Shown here in pieces: positions 15,508 to 22,100 of a DNA stretch of 25,096 nt. The notes below the pieces were generated by a model. It had not been told where the DNA came from. It saw only the letters and a program-made list of their open reading frames with translations, and did no database searches. The position numbers and the translations under genes are program-made. Location of the stretch: contig DMOG01000009.1 of assembly GCA_003453595.1 (NCBI GenBank), positions 1 to 25,096 of the forward strand. Reading direction: 5' to 3'. The first letter of the stretch is position 1, and each line of letters opens with the position of its first letter. The DNA is from Candidatus Uhrbacteria bacterium (lineage in GTDB: Bacteria > Patescibacteriota > Patescibacteriia > UBA9934).

Positions 15508-15524
15508 TGATAAATATATAAAAT

Positions 15525-15935
15525 ATGTCACAACTATTCTCCTTAAGCTTCTGGTTCAGTCTGCAAACAACTGGCTTGAGCGCTACTTTTGAGCATGTAT
15601 TCTTTTTCTTATTTGCCATTGTAATTATTCTTGGATCTATTAGTCGTATCATGGCGCGTAATAAAAAGGATGATCGATTTATGGTTAAAGTTTACAAATA
15701 TCTGGGTCAGATGTGTATGACCATGGGAGTGACAGGTCTAGTATGGTTTTTCCTTGCCTATGAGCAGATTTATTTCTTTGGTGCTAGATTCTGGTTTTTG
15801 GCCTGGGTGCTTGGATTGATTGTTTGGTCAGCTTGGATTGTGTGGTATGCAAAAGTTAGGATTCCAGAATTAAAAGATCAAGGAGTAGCCAAGGTTGAAA
15901 CAAATAAATACATTCCGAAAAGTAAGAGAAAATAG
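15525..15935 (+). CDS. Three-span membrane protein of unknown function
   Basis: The 136-residue protein has hydrophobic spans at about 25-43 (FFFLFAIVIILGSI), 65-80 ('MTMGVTGLVWFFLAYEQI') and 88-107 ('FWFLAWVLGLIVWSAWIVWY'), separated by basic cytoplasmic-looking loops (ARNKKDDR). The C-terminus is basic (PKSKRK). I do not recognise the family. It may be regulated apart from its neighbours because repeats lie on both sides. Confidence 0.65.
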   Translation: MSQLFSLSFWFSLQTTGLSATFEHVFFFLFAIVIILGSISRIMARNKKDDRFMVKVYKYLGQMCMTMGVTGLVWFFLAYEQIYFFGARFWFLAWVLGLIVWSAWIVWYAKVRIPELKDQGVAKVETNKYIPKSKRK

Positions 15936-15943
15936 AGTTGAAG

Positions 15944-16034
15944 GGAACGAAGACCTCCCTTGGCCCCTCATTCGTAAGGAGGTGAAGTCGAGACTCGGAC
16001 CCTCCCCCTTTCGAAGGGGGAGTGGGAGGGGGTT
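15944..16034. repeat. Long dispersed repeat (CCTCCCC family), full copy
   Basis: Same layout as 10432-10523, including the GAACGAAGACCTCCC start, the AAGTCGAGACTCGGAC linker and the GGGAGGGGGTTGG end, with a few substitutions. It lies 8 bases after the membrane protein gene. Confidence 0.9.
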
Positions 16035-16072
16035 GGAGCGATTCAACAATTTAAACATTTAAACATCGAATT

Positions 16073-16432
16073 ATGGATCCGCGCCGCCAGTTTGGTAATT
16101 TGGCTGAGAAACTGGCGGCGCGGTTTTTAGTTTCCAAAGGAATGAAGATTATCAAACGCCAATATCGAACTCGAGCTGGCGAGATTGATTTAATTGCCCG
16201 TGACGGTAATGAGATTGTGTTTGTAGAAGTCAAAGCCAGACGAGGACATCAGTTTGGATATCCAGAAGAGTCAGTGACTAGCTCAAAATTACGCAAGATT
16301 CAAACAACCGCCGAACTTTATTTGCAAAAGCATTGTCTTCTAGGATCGTCGTATAGGATTGATGTTGTGGCAATCGAGTATCAAGAAGATGCTGATCCAA
16401 TAATTACACAAGTACCAGTTGTTGAAGTCTAA
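16073..16432 (+). CDS. yraN: YraN/UPF0102-family protein (restriction-endonuclease-like fold)
   Basis: The 119 residues match UPF0102 almost throughout: 'FGNLAEKLAARFLVSKGMKII', then the catalytic-core-like 'RTRAGEIDLIARDGNEIVFVEVKARRG' (E and D followed by E-V-K, the PD-(D/E)XK arrangement), and 'KLRKIQTTAELYL' with 'RIDVVAIE'. Family members are thought to be nucleases acting on DNA, but the role is not settled. The ATG at 16073 has no Shine-Dalgarno site. It lies between two copies of the CCTCCCC repeat. Confidence 0.92.
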   Translation: MDPRRQFGNLAEKLAARFLVSKGMKIIKRQYRTRAGEIDLIARDGNEIVFVEVKARRGHQFGYPEESVTSSKLRKIQTTAELYLQKHCLLGSSYRIDVVAIEYQEDADPIITQVPVVEV

Positions 16433-16439
16433 CTCGGTT

Positions 16440-16474
16440 CACCCCTCCTTACGAAGGAGGGGTAGGGGAGGTCT
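16440..16474. repeat. Short dispersed repeat (half copy, inverted)
   Basis: ACCCCTCCTTACGAAGGAGG followed by GGTAGGGGAGGTCT, the reverse complement of the left half of the full repeat, 7 bases after yraN. Its hairpin may terminate yraN transcription. Confidence 0.8.
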
Positions 16475-16508
16475 CAGTGGAGTCGTTCTCAAGACCAAGT
16501 TAAGACTA

Positions 16509-16597
16509 AGTCACTCCGTCTTAGACATTAAGACTTAGACAAGGAGACTTAGACATTTTGTCTAAGTCTTGGAGAGAAATAATCAACTATATCGATA
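16509..16597 (+). repeat. 70-89 bp repeat, copy 1 (core plus 3' extension)
   Basis: The core (16509-16578) consists of tandem GACTTAGACA-type units and a perfect 11-bp hairpin AGACTTAGACA-TTT-TGTCTAAGTCT, ending GGAGAGAA. It recurs at 17288-17357 and 18443-18512 with one difference (AAGG for AAAG). The 3' extension to 16597 (ATAATCAACTATATCGATA) is shared only with copy 3. A 5' extension GTTAAGACTA is shared only with copy 2. Confidence 0.95.
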
Positions 16598-16601
16598 TTT
16601 T

Positions 16602-16637
16602 TAAAAAACAGAGGCGCCCGCACGAGATGTGCGGGCG
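16602..16637 (-). terminator. Terminator of the GC-rich minus-strand gene
   Basis: Perfect 9-bp stem CGCCCGCAC / GTGCGGGCG with a 5-base loop (16615-16637). On the minus strand it is followed by CCTCTGTTTTTTAA. It shows that the minus strand, not the long plus-strand frame here, is the transcribed one. Confidence 0.85.
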
Positions 16638-16665
16638 ACGGTGTTCGGACGAGTGGTGGCTTGGC

Positions 16666-17187
16666 CTAGCGGACGCGTATCAGGCAGACTGTTCTGCTCT
16701 CGTGGTGCACTCTGACGATGAGTACCTCGGTGCACATGATGCGAGCCATCTTGAAGGCCTCGATGATCATGCGAGCACACTCGTTGGTGACTTTGCCGTA
16801 AGACCTTGGCGCGGTGAATACCTCGACGAGAGGAGGTGTGCCATGGGAGTTGAGGCAGAAGTAGGGGCACTGGTCCTCGCCCAAGAGCATTTTGACGCAG
16901 ATGTACTGGCGCATGAGCTTGTGCAGAACTTTCCAGTCCTCGGTCGTGAGGTTCGGGTACTTGGCGCGCATCTCGCGGTAGATCTTTTGGCGTGTGGTCG
17001 CGAACCAGCTCTCCATAACGATGCCCAGAGGATCCTTCTTTTGGATATTTCGGATTCGTTTGGTGTGCGCGGACAGTGCTTTACGCATATTGATTTCGAG
17101 ATCCAGCGTAGCACTGTGCGCCATTTCGCGCAGGTCCTTGCTCATACGGACAGTAGTTTCTTTTAGTCTTCGCTGAGGGCTCTTCAT
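16666..17187 (-). CDS. GC-rich orphan protein of unknown function
   Basis: The 173-residue protein is very basic at the N-terminus ('MKSPQRRLKETTVRMSKDLR') and largely helical to residue 110. The second half, with 'TPPLVEVFTAPRSYGKVTNECARMIIEAF', looks mixed alpha/beta. No signal peptide, membrane span or known motif is seen. Start: the ATG at 17187 has GGAGAG 7 bases upstream; an ATG at 17202 and a start at 17262 are in frame but lack this. The gene has its own promoter (17234-17262) and terminator, is clearly richer in G+C than its neighbours, and lies between two copies of the 70-bp repeat. Together these mark it as an inserted cassette. Function cannot be told from the sequence. Confidence 0.7.
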   Translation of the reverse strand: MKSPQRRLKETTVRMSKDLREMAHSATLDLEINMRKALSAHTKRIRNIQKKDPLGIVMESWFATTRQKIYREMRAKYPNLTTEDWKVLHKLMRQYICVKMLLGEDQCPYFCLNSHGTPPLVEVFTAPRSYGKVTNECARMIIEAFKMARIMCTEVLIVRVHHESRTVCLIRVR

Positions 17188-17233
17188 CGTCGTTCTCTCC
17201 ATGCCCCACTTGAGGACGTTGAGGTGCACGGAA

Positions 17234-17262
17234 ACCGTAACAAAAATAGATATAAGCGTCAA
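17234..17262 (-). promoter_or_regulatory. Promoter of the GC-rich minus-strand gene
   Basis: On the minus strand TTGACG (17257-17262), 17-base spacer, extended -10 TGT-TACGGT (hexamer 17234-17239). The -10 itself is weak; spacing and the TG extension support it. Confidence 0.5.
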
Positions 17263-17287
17263 TCATCGTAAGACTAAGTTAAGACTA

Positions 17288-17357
17288 AGTCACTCCGTCT
17301 TAGACATTAAGACTTAGACAAAGAGACTTAGACATTTTGTCTAAGTCTTGGAGAGAA
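17288..17357 (+). repeat. 70-bp repeat, copy 2 (core plus 5' extension)
   Basis: Core as in copy 1, with the 5' extension (GTTAAGACTA) but without the 3' extension: after GGAGAGAA the sequence turns into GGTGTGGGG. It separates the GC-rich cassette from the 201-residue orphan gene. Confidence 0.95.
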
Positions 17358-17366
17358 GGTGTGGGG

Positions 17367-17395
17367 TTTTGTATAAACTGAATAAATGTTATGAT
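17367..17395 (+). promoter_or_regulatory. Promoter of the 17420-18025 gene
   Basis: TTTTGT (17367-17372), 17-base spacer and extended -10 TGT-TATGAT (hexamer 17390-17395), 25 bases before the ATG. It lies 10 bases after repeat copy 2. Confidence 0.6.
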
Positions 17396-17419
17396 TTGAT
17401 TATTAATAATAAACAAAAT

Positions 17420-18025
17420 ATGGGAGATATTTTAAAATTTCCAAGAAAAAAACCCGAAGTGTCCGAACGAGAGGTCGAAGATATCGATAATATTGATGAT
17501 ACCTCTGGAGAATTACATGATGAAGAGTCGCGAGTTGAAGAATTAAGGGCTGGGCTTGCACCGAACATTATTTCATTTGCTGATGCTGTGAATGCTAGAG
17601 CAGAAGAGCGCCGAAAGTCAGCGCCGTCAACTAGGGTTATGTCTCGATCCGATGGACGTACAAGTACCTTGGCTGAAGTTGGTTCTGAAGAAGATGAGTC
17701 TCATATTTTACAGACGCAAAAAATAAGGGAAATGGGTTTAGAGCCTTTAAATATGGATTTGCCAGAAGATGTCAGAGAAGTTATTGGAAATTTTTATAAG
17801 TGGTTATCAAGACGACAGAAAAAACAAAAACTAGTTAATAAATTGAACGGGATAAGTGATGCAGATATAGCACGAGAAGTAGAATTGCGTAGAGAACTTA
17901 TAAGAGATTTTTTAACCAGTGGATTGCTGGAATATTTAAAAGACAGCAGTGAAATAGAATGGATCGCAGAACCTAGTTATTATATGGCTCTAGTTGAGGA
18001 ACTAGAATCGCGAAATTTTAAGTAA
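17420..18025 (+). CDS. Hypothetical protein, acidic/charged, AT-rich gene
   Basis: The 201-residue protein (ATG 17420) begins 'MGDILKFPRKKPE', continues with an acidic low-complexity segment to about residue 60 and a basic patch near 70-80 (ARAEERRKSAP). It ends in a predicted helical domain from about 110 ('LPEDVREVIGNFYKWLSRRQKK ... ELRRELIRDFLTSGLLEYL'). I do not recognise the family. An in-frame start at 17348 lies in the repeat/promoter and is rejected. Transcription ends at the hairpin 18052-18077. The composition matches the AT-rich genes at 78-2910 rather than the GC-rich cassette beside it. Confidence 0.65.
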   Translation: MGDILKFPRKKPEVSEREVEDIDNIDDTSGELHDEESRVEELRAGLAPNIISFADAVNARAEERRKSAPSTRVMSRSDGRTSTLAEVGSEEDESHILQTQKIREMGLEPLNMDLPEDVREVIGNFYKWLSRRQKKQKLVNKLNGISDADIAREVELRRELIRDFLTSGLLEYLKDSSEIEWIAEPSYYMALVEELESRNFK

Positions 18026-18051
18026 TAATATTTTGGTATTGCATTAAACGC

Positions 18052-18077
18052 AAAAAACTCCAGATTTGGAGTTTTTT
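18052..18077. terminator. Bidirectional terminator between the orphan gene and recR remnant
   Basis: Perfect 10-bp stem AAAAAACTCC / GGAGTTTTTT with loop AGATTT; A and T runs form part of the stem, so it works in both directions. Confidence 0.85.
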
Positions 18078-18079
18078 GT

Positions 18080-18442
18080 TTACATATCGCTTCTGACGAG
18101 TAAGGCGTCGCCGAGTGTTACCTCATCTGTGCATTCAAGATCAGCACCAATTGGAAGTCCATGTGCGAGTCTTGTTGCGCGCTGATCAAGCTCTTTTATC
18201 TTTCTAGCCAAGTACATCATTGTTGTTTCTCCGTGAACATTTGGTGAAAAGGCGAGTATAATTTCGCTGATTTCTGGATTATTTTGATTCGATCAATCAG
18301 TTCTTTAACATGTAAAACATCCGGAGTTTGACCTTCGATTGGATTTAATACGCCACCGAGAACAAGATATTTTCCATGATAAACATTTGCAGACTCAATA
18401 GTTGAAATGCCCCGAGATTCAGAAACAACGCACAAGAGGTTG
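18080..18442 (-). pseudogene. recR: Broken recR (C-terminal Toprim part, frameshifted and 5'-truncated)
   Basis: RecR works with RecF/RecO to load RecA at gaps. On the minus strand, LCVVSESRGISTIES, 'YLVLGGVLNPIEGQTPD' and, in the next frame, NPEISEIILAFSPNVHGETT, 'RLAHGLPIGADLECTDEVTLGDAL' match the RecR Toprim domain to its end. Two lesions are visible. The first is a one-base deletion in an A-run near 18281-18285, between 'LIDRIK' and 'NPEIS'. The second is loss of the first about 80 residues (helix-hairpin-helix and zinc finger), because repeat copy 3 begins at 18443 exactly where the match stops. The missing part is nowhere else in the window. A homopolymer sequencing error could explain the frameshift, but not the truncation. 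Confidence 0.9.
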
Positions 18443-18531
18443 AGTCACTCCGTCTTAGACATTAAGACTTAGACAAAGAGACTTAGACATTTTGTCTAAG
18501 TCTTGGAGAGAAATAATCAACTATATCGATA
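18443..18531 (+). repeat. 70-89 bp repeat, copy 3 (core plus 3' extension)
   Basis: Core 18443-18512 plus the extension ATAATCAACTATATCGATA shared with copy 1. It cuts off recR on its left side and lies just before the nusA promoter. Confidence 0.95.
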
Positions 18532-18534
18532 GAT

Positions 18535-18563
18535 TTGCAAAAAAATAATACACCTGTTATCAT
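18535..18563 (+). promoter_or_regulatory. nusA: Likely nusA promoter and structured 5' leader
   Basis: TTGCAA (18535-18540), 17-base spacer, extended -10 TGT-TATCAT (hexamer 18558-18563). The leader of about 110 bases holds two small GC hairpins, CGGCC-TGAC-GGCCG near 18583-18596 and GAGGG-ACA-CCCTC near 18618-18630, which could take part in control; no known riboswitch is recognised. Confidence 0.5.
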
Positions 18564-18680
18564 AATCTCACTAGATGAATCTCGGCCTGACGGCCGGGAT
18601 AGTTTGTTAGAAAGAGGAGGGACACCCTCTCGACCCTTTATAACCCTTAATCACCTTTAATTATTTTTTAACCTTAACTT

Positions 18681-20144
18681 ATGGCTTCAGAAATCGAACA
18701 AGCGATACGATATGTCTGCGAGGAAAAAGGACTCTCATACGAGTCAGTACTCGAGACGATTCAAACCGCACTTGGTGCTGCTTACCGTAAAGACTATGGT
18801 AATCGGCAGCAAAATATTTTAGTTAATTTTAATCCAGCTGACGGCAGTATTGAGGTTTTTGATGTGAAGACTGTTGTGGAGGATATTCCTCTTGAAGAAC
18901 TTGAGGCTATCCAAGAACGACAGGCGCAGAAAGCAGCTGAGCGAGATGCTATGGATGCAGCTCCAGAGGAATTGCGTCGACCACGTTATGATGATGAAGA
19001 TGAGTTGGGAGAAAGTGAGGAAGGTCCAAGCTTTAATCCAAAGACTGATATCATGATTTCTGATGCAAAGGTTTTGAAAATGGGTTCGGAAATTGGTGAT
19101 GAAATTAAAATTGAGCTGCCAATGCCAGGAGAGTTTGGAAGAATGGCAGCGATGACAGCCAAGCAAGTTATCACCCAAAAGTTACGCGAAGCAGAGCGGG
19201 AGATTATTTTTAACGAGTATCGTGAGCAAGAAGGTGAAGTGTTAATTGGAACAGTGCAGCGACGAGAGGGCCGAGTTGTTCTAGTGGATATTGGTAAAAC
19301 TGCTGGAGTAATTTTGCCGGCTGATCAAGTTCGCACAGAACATTATGATTCAGGTCAACGCATTAAAGTTTTTGTTCGCGAAGTAAGTCTAGGACCACGG
19401 GGTCCGCAAATTCTTTTGTCTCGCGCTAGTGCTGAGTTGGTTAAAGCTTTGTTTGAGATTGAAATCCCAGAAATTGCCGAAAACATTGTGGAAATAAAAG
19501 CTATTGCCCGCGAAGCAGGCTCTCGAACCAAGATCGCGGTACATACAGACGATGAGTCAATCGATCCAATTGGATCCTGTATTGGTCAACGCGGAGTTCG
19601 AATCCAAACAATTATTACAGAAATTGGTGGAGAAAAAATAGATGTTATTGAATGGTCAGGCAAGCATGAAAAATTTATTGAAAATGCTTTGTCACCAGCT
19701 AAGATTTCTGGAGTGGAGCTTGATGAAGAAAATAAAGAAGCAGTTATTCGTGTGGATAAGGATCAACTTTCTTTGGCAATCGGCCGAGGAGGACAAAATG
19801 TTCGTTTAGCTTCAGAACTAACCGGCTGGAAGATTAGTGTGCGAGAAGAAGTAGGGGAAGAGAAAGAAGTTGGTGAGGGGGAAGAAGAGGAAGTAGAAAG
19901 TGGAAAGTTGAAAGTAAAAGGCGAAGAATCGGATGTTAAGACAGGGGCTGAAAAAGTTGAGGAAGTCATGGAAGATGAGGCGATTCATGATGAAATCGAA
20001 AAGATTGAAGAGAGTCTTGAGACTGTTGGGCAAGAAGATGAGATTGAGGTTCAAGCAGAACTATCCACTGAAGAAATTGCTGACGATGAGGAAGAAGAGG
20101 CAGAGGAAGAAGTCGAGGAAGTGCTTGAAGACAATGAAGAATAA
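18681..20144 (+). CDS. nusA: Transcription termination/antitermination factor NusA
   Basis: NusA binds RNA polymerase and nascent RNA, modulating pausing, termination and antitermination. The 487 residues show the N-terminal polymerase-binding domain (1-180), the S1 domain ('GEVLIGTVQRREGRVVLVDIGKTAGVILP', about 184-250), and two KH domains with GxxG loops IGQRG (301-305) and IGRGG (367-371). A very acidic tail runs from about 390 to the end (many E/D runs) in place of the AR repeats of E. coli NusA. An extra acidic insert at about 100-118 sits inside the N-terminal domain. Residues 406-414 (VESGKLKVK) come from an AAAGT-type simple repeat in the tail. yidC follows 5 bases after the stop. Confidence 0.96.
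   Translation: MASEIEQAIRYVCEEKGLSYESVLETIQTALGAAYRKDYGNRQQNILVNFNPADGSIEVFDVKTVVEDIPLEELEAIQERQAQKAAERDAMDAAPEELRRPRYDDEDELGESEEGPSFNPKTDIMISDAKVLKMGSEIGDEIKIELPMPGEFGRMAAMTAKQVITQKLREAEREIIFNEYREQEGEVLIGTVQRREGRVVLVDIGKTAGVILPADQVRTEHYDSGQRIKVFVREVSLGPRGPQILLSRASAELVKALFEIEIPEIAENIVEIKAIAREAGSRTKIAVHTDDESIDPIGSCIGQRGVRIQTIITEIGGEKIDVIEWSGKHEKFIENALSPAKISGVELDEENKEAVIRVDKDQLSLAIGRGGQNVRLASELTGWKISVREEVGEEKEVGEGEEEEVESGKLKVKGEESDVKTGAEKVEEVMEDEAIHDEIEKIEESLETVGQEDEIEVQAELSTEEIADDEEEEAEEEVEEVLEDNEE
19893..19920 (+). repeat. AAAGT-type simple repeat within the nusA tail
   Basis: GTAGAAAGTGGAAAGTTGAA and following bases match, with substitutions, the reverse complement of the non-coding repeat at 20961-20994. 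It is in frame and codes for the lysine/glycine patch in an otherwise acidic tail. Confidence 0.5.
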
Positions 20145-20149
20145 TTTAT

Positions 20150-20890
20150 ATGGAATTATTCTACGCGATTTTTTACATCCCAATTTACAACCTGCTTGTT
20201 TTCTTCTATGGCTTGTATCCAGCGGCAGGAATGGGATTAGCTATTATTATTGTGACGATCTTAATCAAAGGTGTTTTGTTCCCATTTACATTCAAGTCTT
20301 TGAAAGGTCAGCGACAAATGAATGAGCTCCAGCCAAAGATTGCAAAAATAAGAGAGGATTACAAAGACGATAAAGAAAAGATGGCTCAAGAGTTAATGAG
20401 TGTTTACAAAGATAATAATGTAAATCCATTTTCATCTTGTTTACCTTTACTTATCCAGTTGCCAATCTTTATCGCCCTATATCGTGTGCTTTGCGATGGG
20501 CTTACTCAGATAAATGTTGACCATCTTTATAGCTTTATTCATGCACCAGAAGTTATTAATACAACATTTTTAGGGATTTTTGATCTAGCCCAAATTTCAA
20601 TTCCTCTAGCAGTTTTGGCAGCTATTGCTCAGTATTTCCAGGTGAAACGAACCATGGTGCAAAAGCCAGTCAAGGAAGTTAAGAAAAGTGTCGGTGCAAT
20701 GGATGAGAGTATGATGGCTAATATGAATAAGATGATGCTTTACTTTATGCCAGCAATTACACTGGTGATTGGAGTAACATCTATGCCAGGCGGAGTAATG
20801 CTTTACTGGTTATCAACAACATTTATCACAATTTTGCTTTACGCGATCTTCCTAAAGAAACCGAAGGAAGGCGAGGAAAGTAAAAAGTAG
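20150..20890 (+). CDS. yidC: Membrane protein insertase YidC/Oxa1 family
   Basis: Inserts and folds proteins in the cytoplasmic membrane, alone or with Sec. The 246 residues lack the large periplasmic domain of E. coli YidC, as in Gram-positive and CPR homologues. Diagnostic stretches: 'AAGMGLAIIIVTILIKGVLFPFTFKSLKGQRQM' (TM with the start of the cytoplasmic hairpin), 'ELQPKIAKIREDYKDDKEKMAQELMSVYKDNNVNPFSSCLPLLIQLPIFIALYRVL', and a late 'MLYFMPAITLVIGVTSMPGGVMLYW'. Five membrane segments are likely. The basic tail (KKPKEGEESKK) suits ribosome contact. It starts 5 bases after nusA and is therefore probably co-transcribed with it; a strong terminator follows. Confidence 0.95.
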   Translation: MELFYAIFYIPIYNLLVFFYGLYPAAGMGLAIIIVTILIKGVLFPFTFKSLKGQRQMNELQPKIAKIREDYKDDKEKMAQELMSVYKDNNVNPFSSCLPLLIQLPIFIALYRVLCDGLTQINVDHLYSFIHAPEVINTTFLGIFDLAQISIPLAVLAAIAQYFQVKRTMVQKPVKEVKKSVGAMDESMMANMNKMMLYFMPAITLVIGVTSMPGGVMLYWLSTTFITILLYAIFLKKPKEGEESKK

Positions 20891-20917
20891 AAAGCCAGAG
20901 AAGTATAAAAATATATA

Positions 20918-20961
20918 AATAAGACCTATATGTCCACTGCGACCTATAGGTCTTATTTTTT
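20918..20961 (+). terminator. Terminator of the nusA-yidC unit
   Basis: Perfect 13-bp stem AATAAGACCTATA / TATAGGTCTTATT with a 14-base loop and a T-run. Confidence 0.85.
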
Positions 20962-20994
20962 AAACTTTAAACTTTAAGCTTTAAACTTTCTACT
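20961..20994. repeat. AAACTTT/AAGCTTT simple repeat
   Basis: Tandem TTTAAACT/TTTAAGCT units ending CTTTCTACTA. Similar stretches occur at 22037-22096 and, diverged, in the nusA tail. Confidence 0.7.
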
Positions 20995-21009
20995 ACCCAC
21001 TATCTGCGA

Positions 21010-21015
21010 TATAAT
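21010..21015 (+). promoter_or_regulatory. Perfect -10 box giving a leaderless message
   Basis: TATAAT at 21010-21015; the ATG at 21022 lies at the expected transcription start. The -35 is weak (TTTCTA at 20987-20992). No Shine-Dalgarno sequence is present. Confidence 0.5.
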
Positions 21016-21021
21016 ATCCCC

Positions 21022-22032
21022 ATGCATTCAAAACTATTTCGTTCGATATTATTTATTGCCTCGTTGTTGATTGGGTTGGGGATTTTTGGATTTTTGATTT
21101 GGCGTGAAGGCTGGCAAGAGATTGCCCAGACTTTGATTTTGTTTGGCATTTGGCCATTTGTTGGCTTTGTTTTTATTTCACTATTAAACTTTGGACTTTA
21201 TTCTTGGCGCTGGCAATTAATTCTAAATCATCAAATTGATAAAAAAGGCCGTTTGTCTTTTTGGAGAATGTACAAACACCGCATGGCAGGATATGCAGCT
21301 AGTTATCTAACACCAGCAGCGCAAGTTGGTGGTGAGCCAGTTCGGATTGCTATGTTAATGAGTGACGGAGTTAGTAGTAAGAAAGCAACAAGTGCAGTAA
21401 TGCTCGATATTACAATCGAGCTTATTGCTTATATTGGTTTTATTATTGCTGGTGTGGCTTTGGCAGTTATCACAAATATCGCTTCTAGCTATACGCTCAT
21501 AGGAATCGGAGTTGGCTTGTTCTTAATGCTCGTGATGTTGGTTGGATTTTTATTTGGGGTAAGTAAAGGTGATGGCTGGTTTTCAAAAATATTTAGAGTT
21601 TTGCGACTCGGAAAATTTAAATCAATGAAGAAAGTGGAAGTTTGGCTTAAAGAAACAGAACAGATAATGGGAGCTTTTTTGCATACAAAAAAGTCGTTCT
21701 TATTACTGATTTCACTTTTGGCCGTGATTGTTATTTCGTTCCGGGTGGTTGAGGTTTTTTACATTGCTTTCTTTTTTAATGTTGATCTGACATTTGCTCA
21801 GGCATTTTTAACCAGCACACTTCCTGGTATCGCCTTGCTTTTGCCAGTGCCGGCTGGGTTGGGAGTTTTTGAAGGTGGGTTTGCAAGTCTATTTGCAGTG
21901 ATAGGTATTCCATTATCAGCTATTGCGTTTGCTTTAGTTATCCGTTTGCGTGACATGATTTTTATTGGTGTTGGAATAACTCATCTCTTGCGTCAAGGAG
22001 GCAAAGTAGTGCAAGATGTAGTTAAGAAGTGA
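21022..22032 (+). CDS. Flippase-like / lysylphosphatidylglycerol-synthase-type membrane protein (UPF0104)
   Basis: The 336 residues contain about eight hydrophobic spans (first at 8-28, then 38-58). The family signature follows the second: 'WRWQLIL', 'YKHRMAGYAASYLTPAAQVGGEPVRIAML' and 'AVMLDITIEL', with a late 'LLLPVPAGLGVFEGGFASLFAVIG'. This matches the transmembrane part of MprF (LPG synthase/flippase) and the stand-alone UPF0104 proteins, which are thought to move or modify lipids or lipid-linked glycans. The catalytic aminoacyl-transfer domain of full MprF is absent. It is the first of three envelope-related genes ending with the O-antigen-ligase-like gene. Confidence 0.88.
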   Translation: MHSKLFRSILFIASLLIGLGIFGFLIWREGWQEIAQTLILFGIWPFVGFVFISLLNFGLYSWRWQLILNHQIDKKGRLSFWRMYKHRMAGYAASYLTPAAQVGGEPVRIAMLMSDGVSSKKATSAVMLDITIELIAYIGFIIAGVALAVITNIASSYTLIGIGVGLFLMLVMLVGFLFGVSKGDGWFSKIFRVLRLGKFKSMKKVEVWLKETEQIMGAFLHTKKSFLLLISLLAVIVISFRVVEVFYIAFFFNVDLTFAQAFLTSTLPGIALLLPVPAGLGVFEGGFASLFAVIGIPLSAIAFALVIRLRDMIFIGVGITHLLRQGGKVVQDVVKK

Positions 22033-22036
22033 TAGT

Positions 22037-22096
22037 AAAAAGTTCAAAGCCAAAAGCTTTTAGCTTTAAACTTTATGCTTTAAGCTTTAAATTTTC
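22037..22096. repeat. AAGCTTT/AAACTTT simple repeat
   Basis: Repeated AAAGCTTTTAGCTTTAAACT units fill the gap before the next gene. They create an open extension upstream of the true ATG, which translates to lysine/phenylalanine-rich residues of no meaning. Confidence 0.7.
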
Positions 22097-22100
22097 CACC

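Noticed and set aside
16558..17166. Long plus-strand open frame over the GC-rich segment
   Set aside because: It has no promoter or ribosome site and begins inside the repeat. The opposite frame has a promoter, Shine-Dalgarno and terminator in the right places, so this is its shadow.
16509..18531. CRISPR array or integron attC sites as the explanation of the 70-bp repeats
   Set aside because: Spacers are gene-sized and only three copies exist; no cas genes or integrase occur, and the ends lack the attC core pair (GTTRRRY / RYYYAAC) in proper positions.
18564..18680. Riboswitch in the nusA leader
   Set aside because: Two small hairpins exist but no conserved aptamer features could be recognised.
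22029..22100. N-terminal extension of the 22101 protein
   Set aside because: The 24 extra residues are the translation of the AAGCTTT simple repeat.
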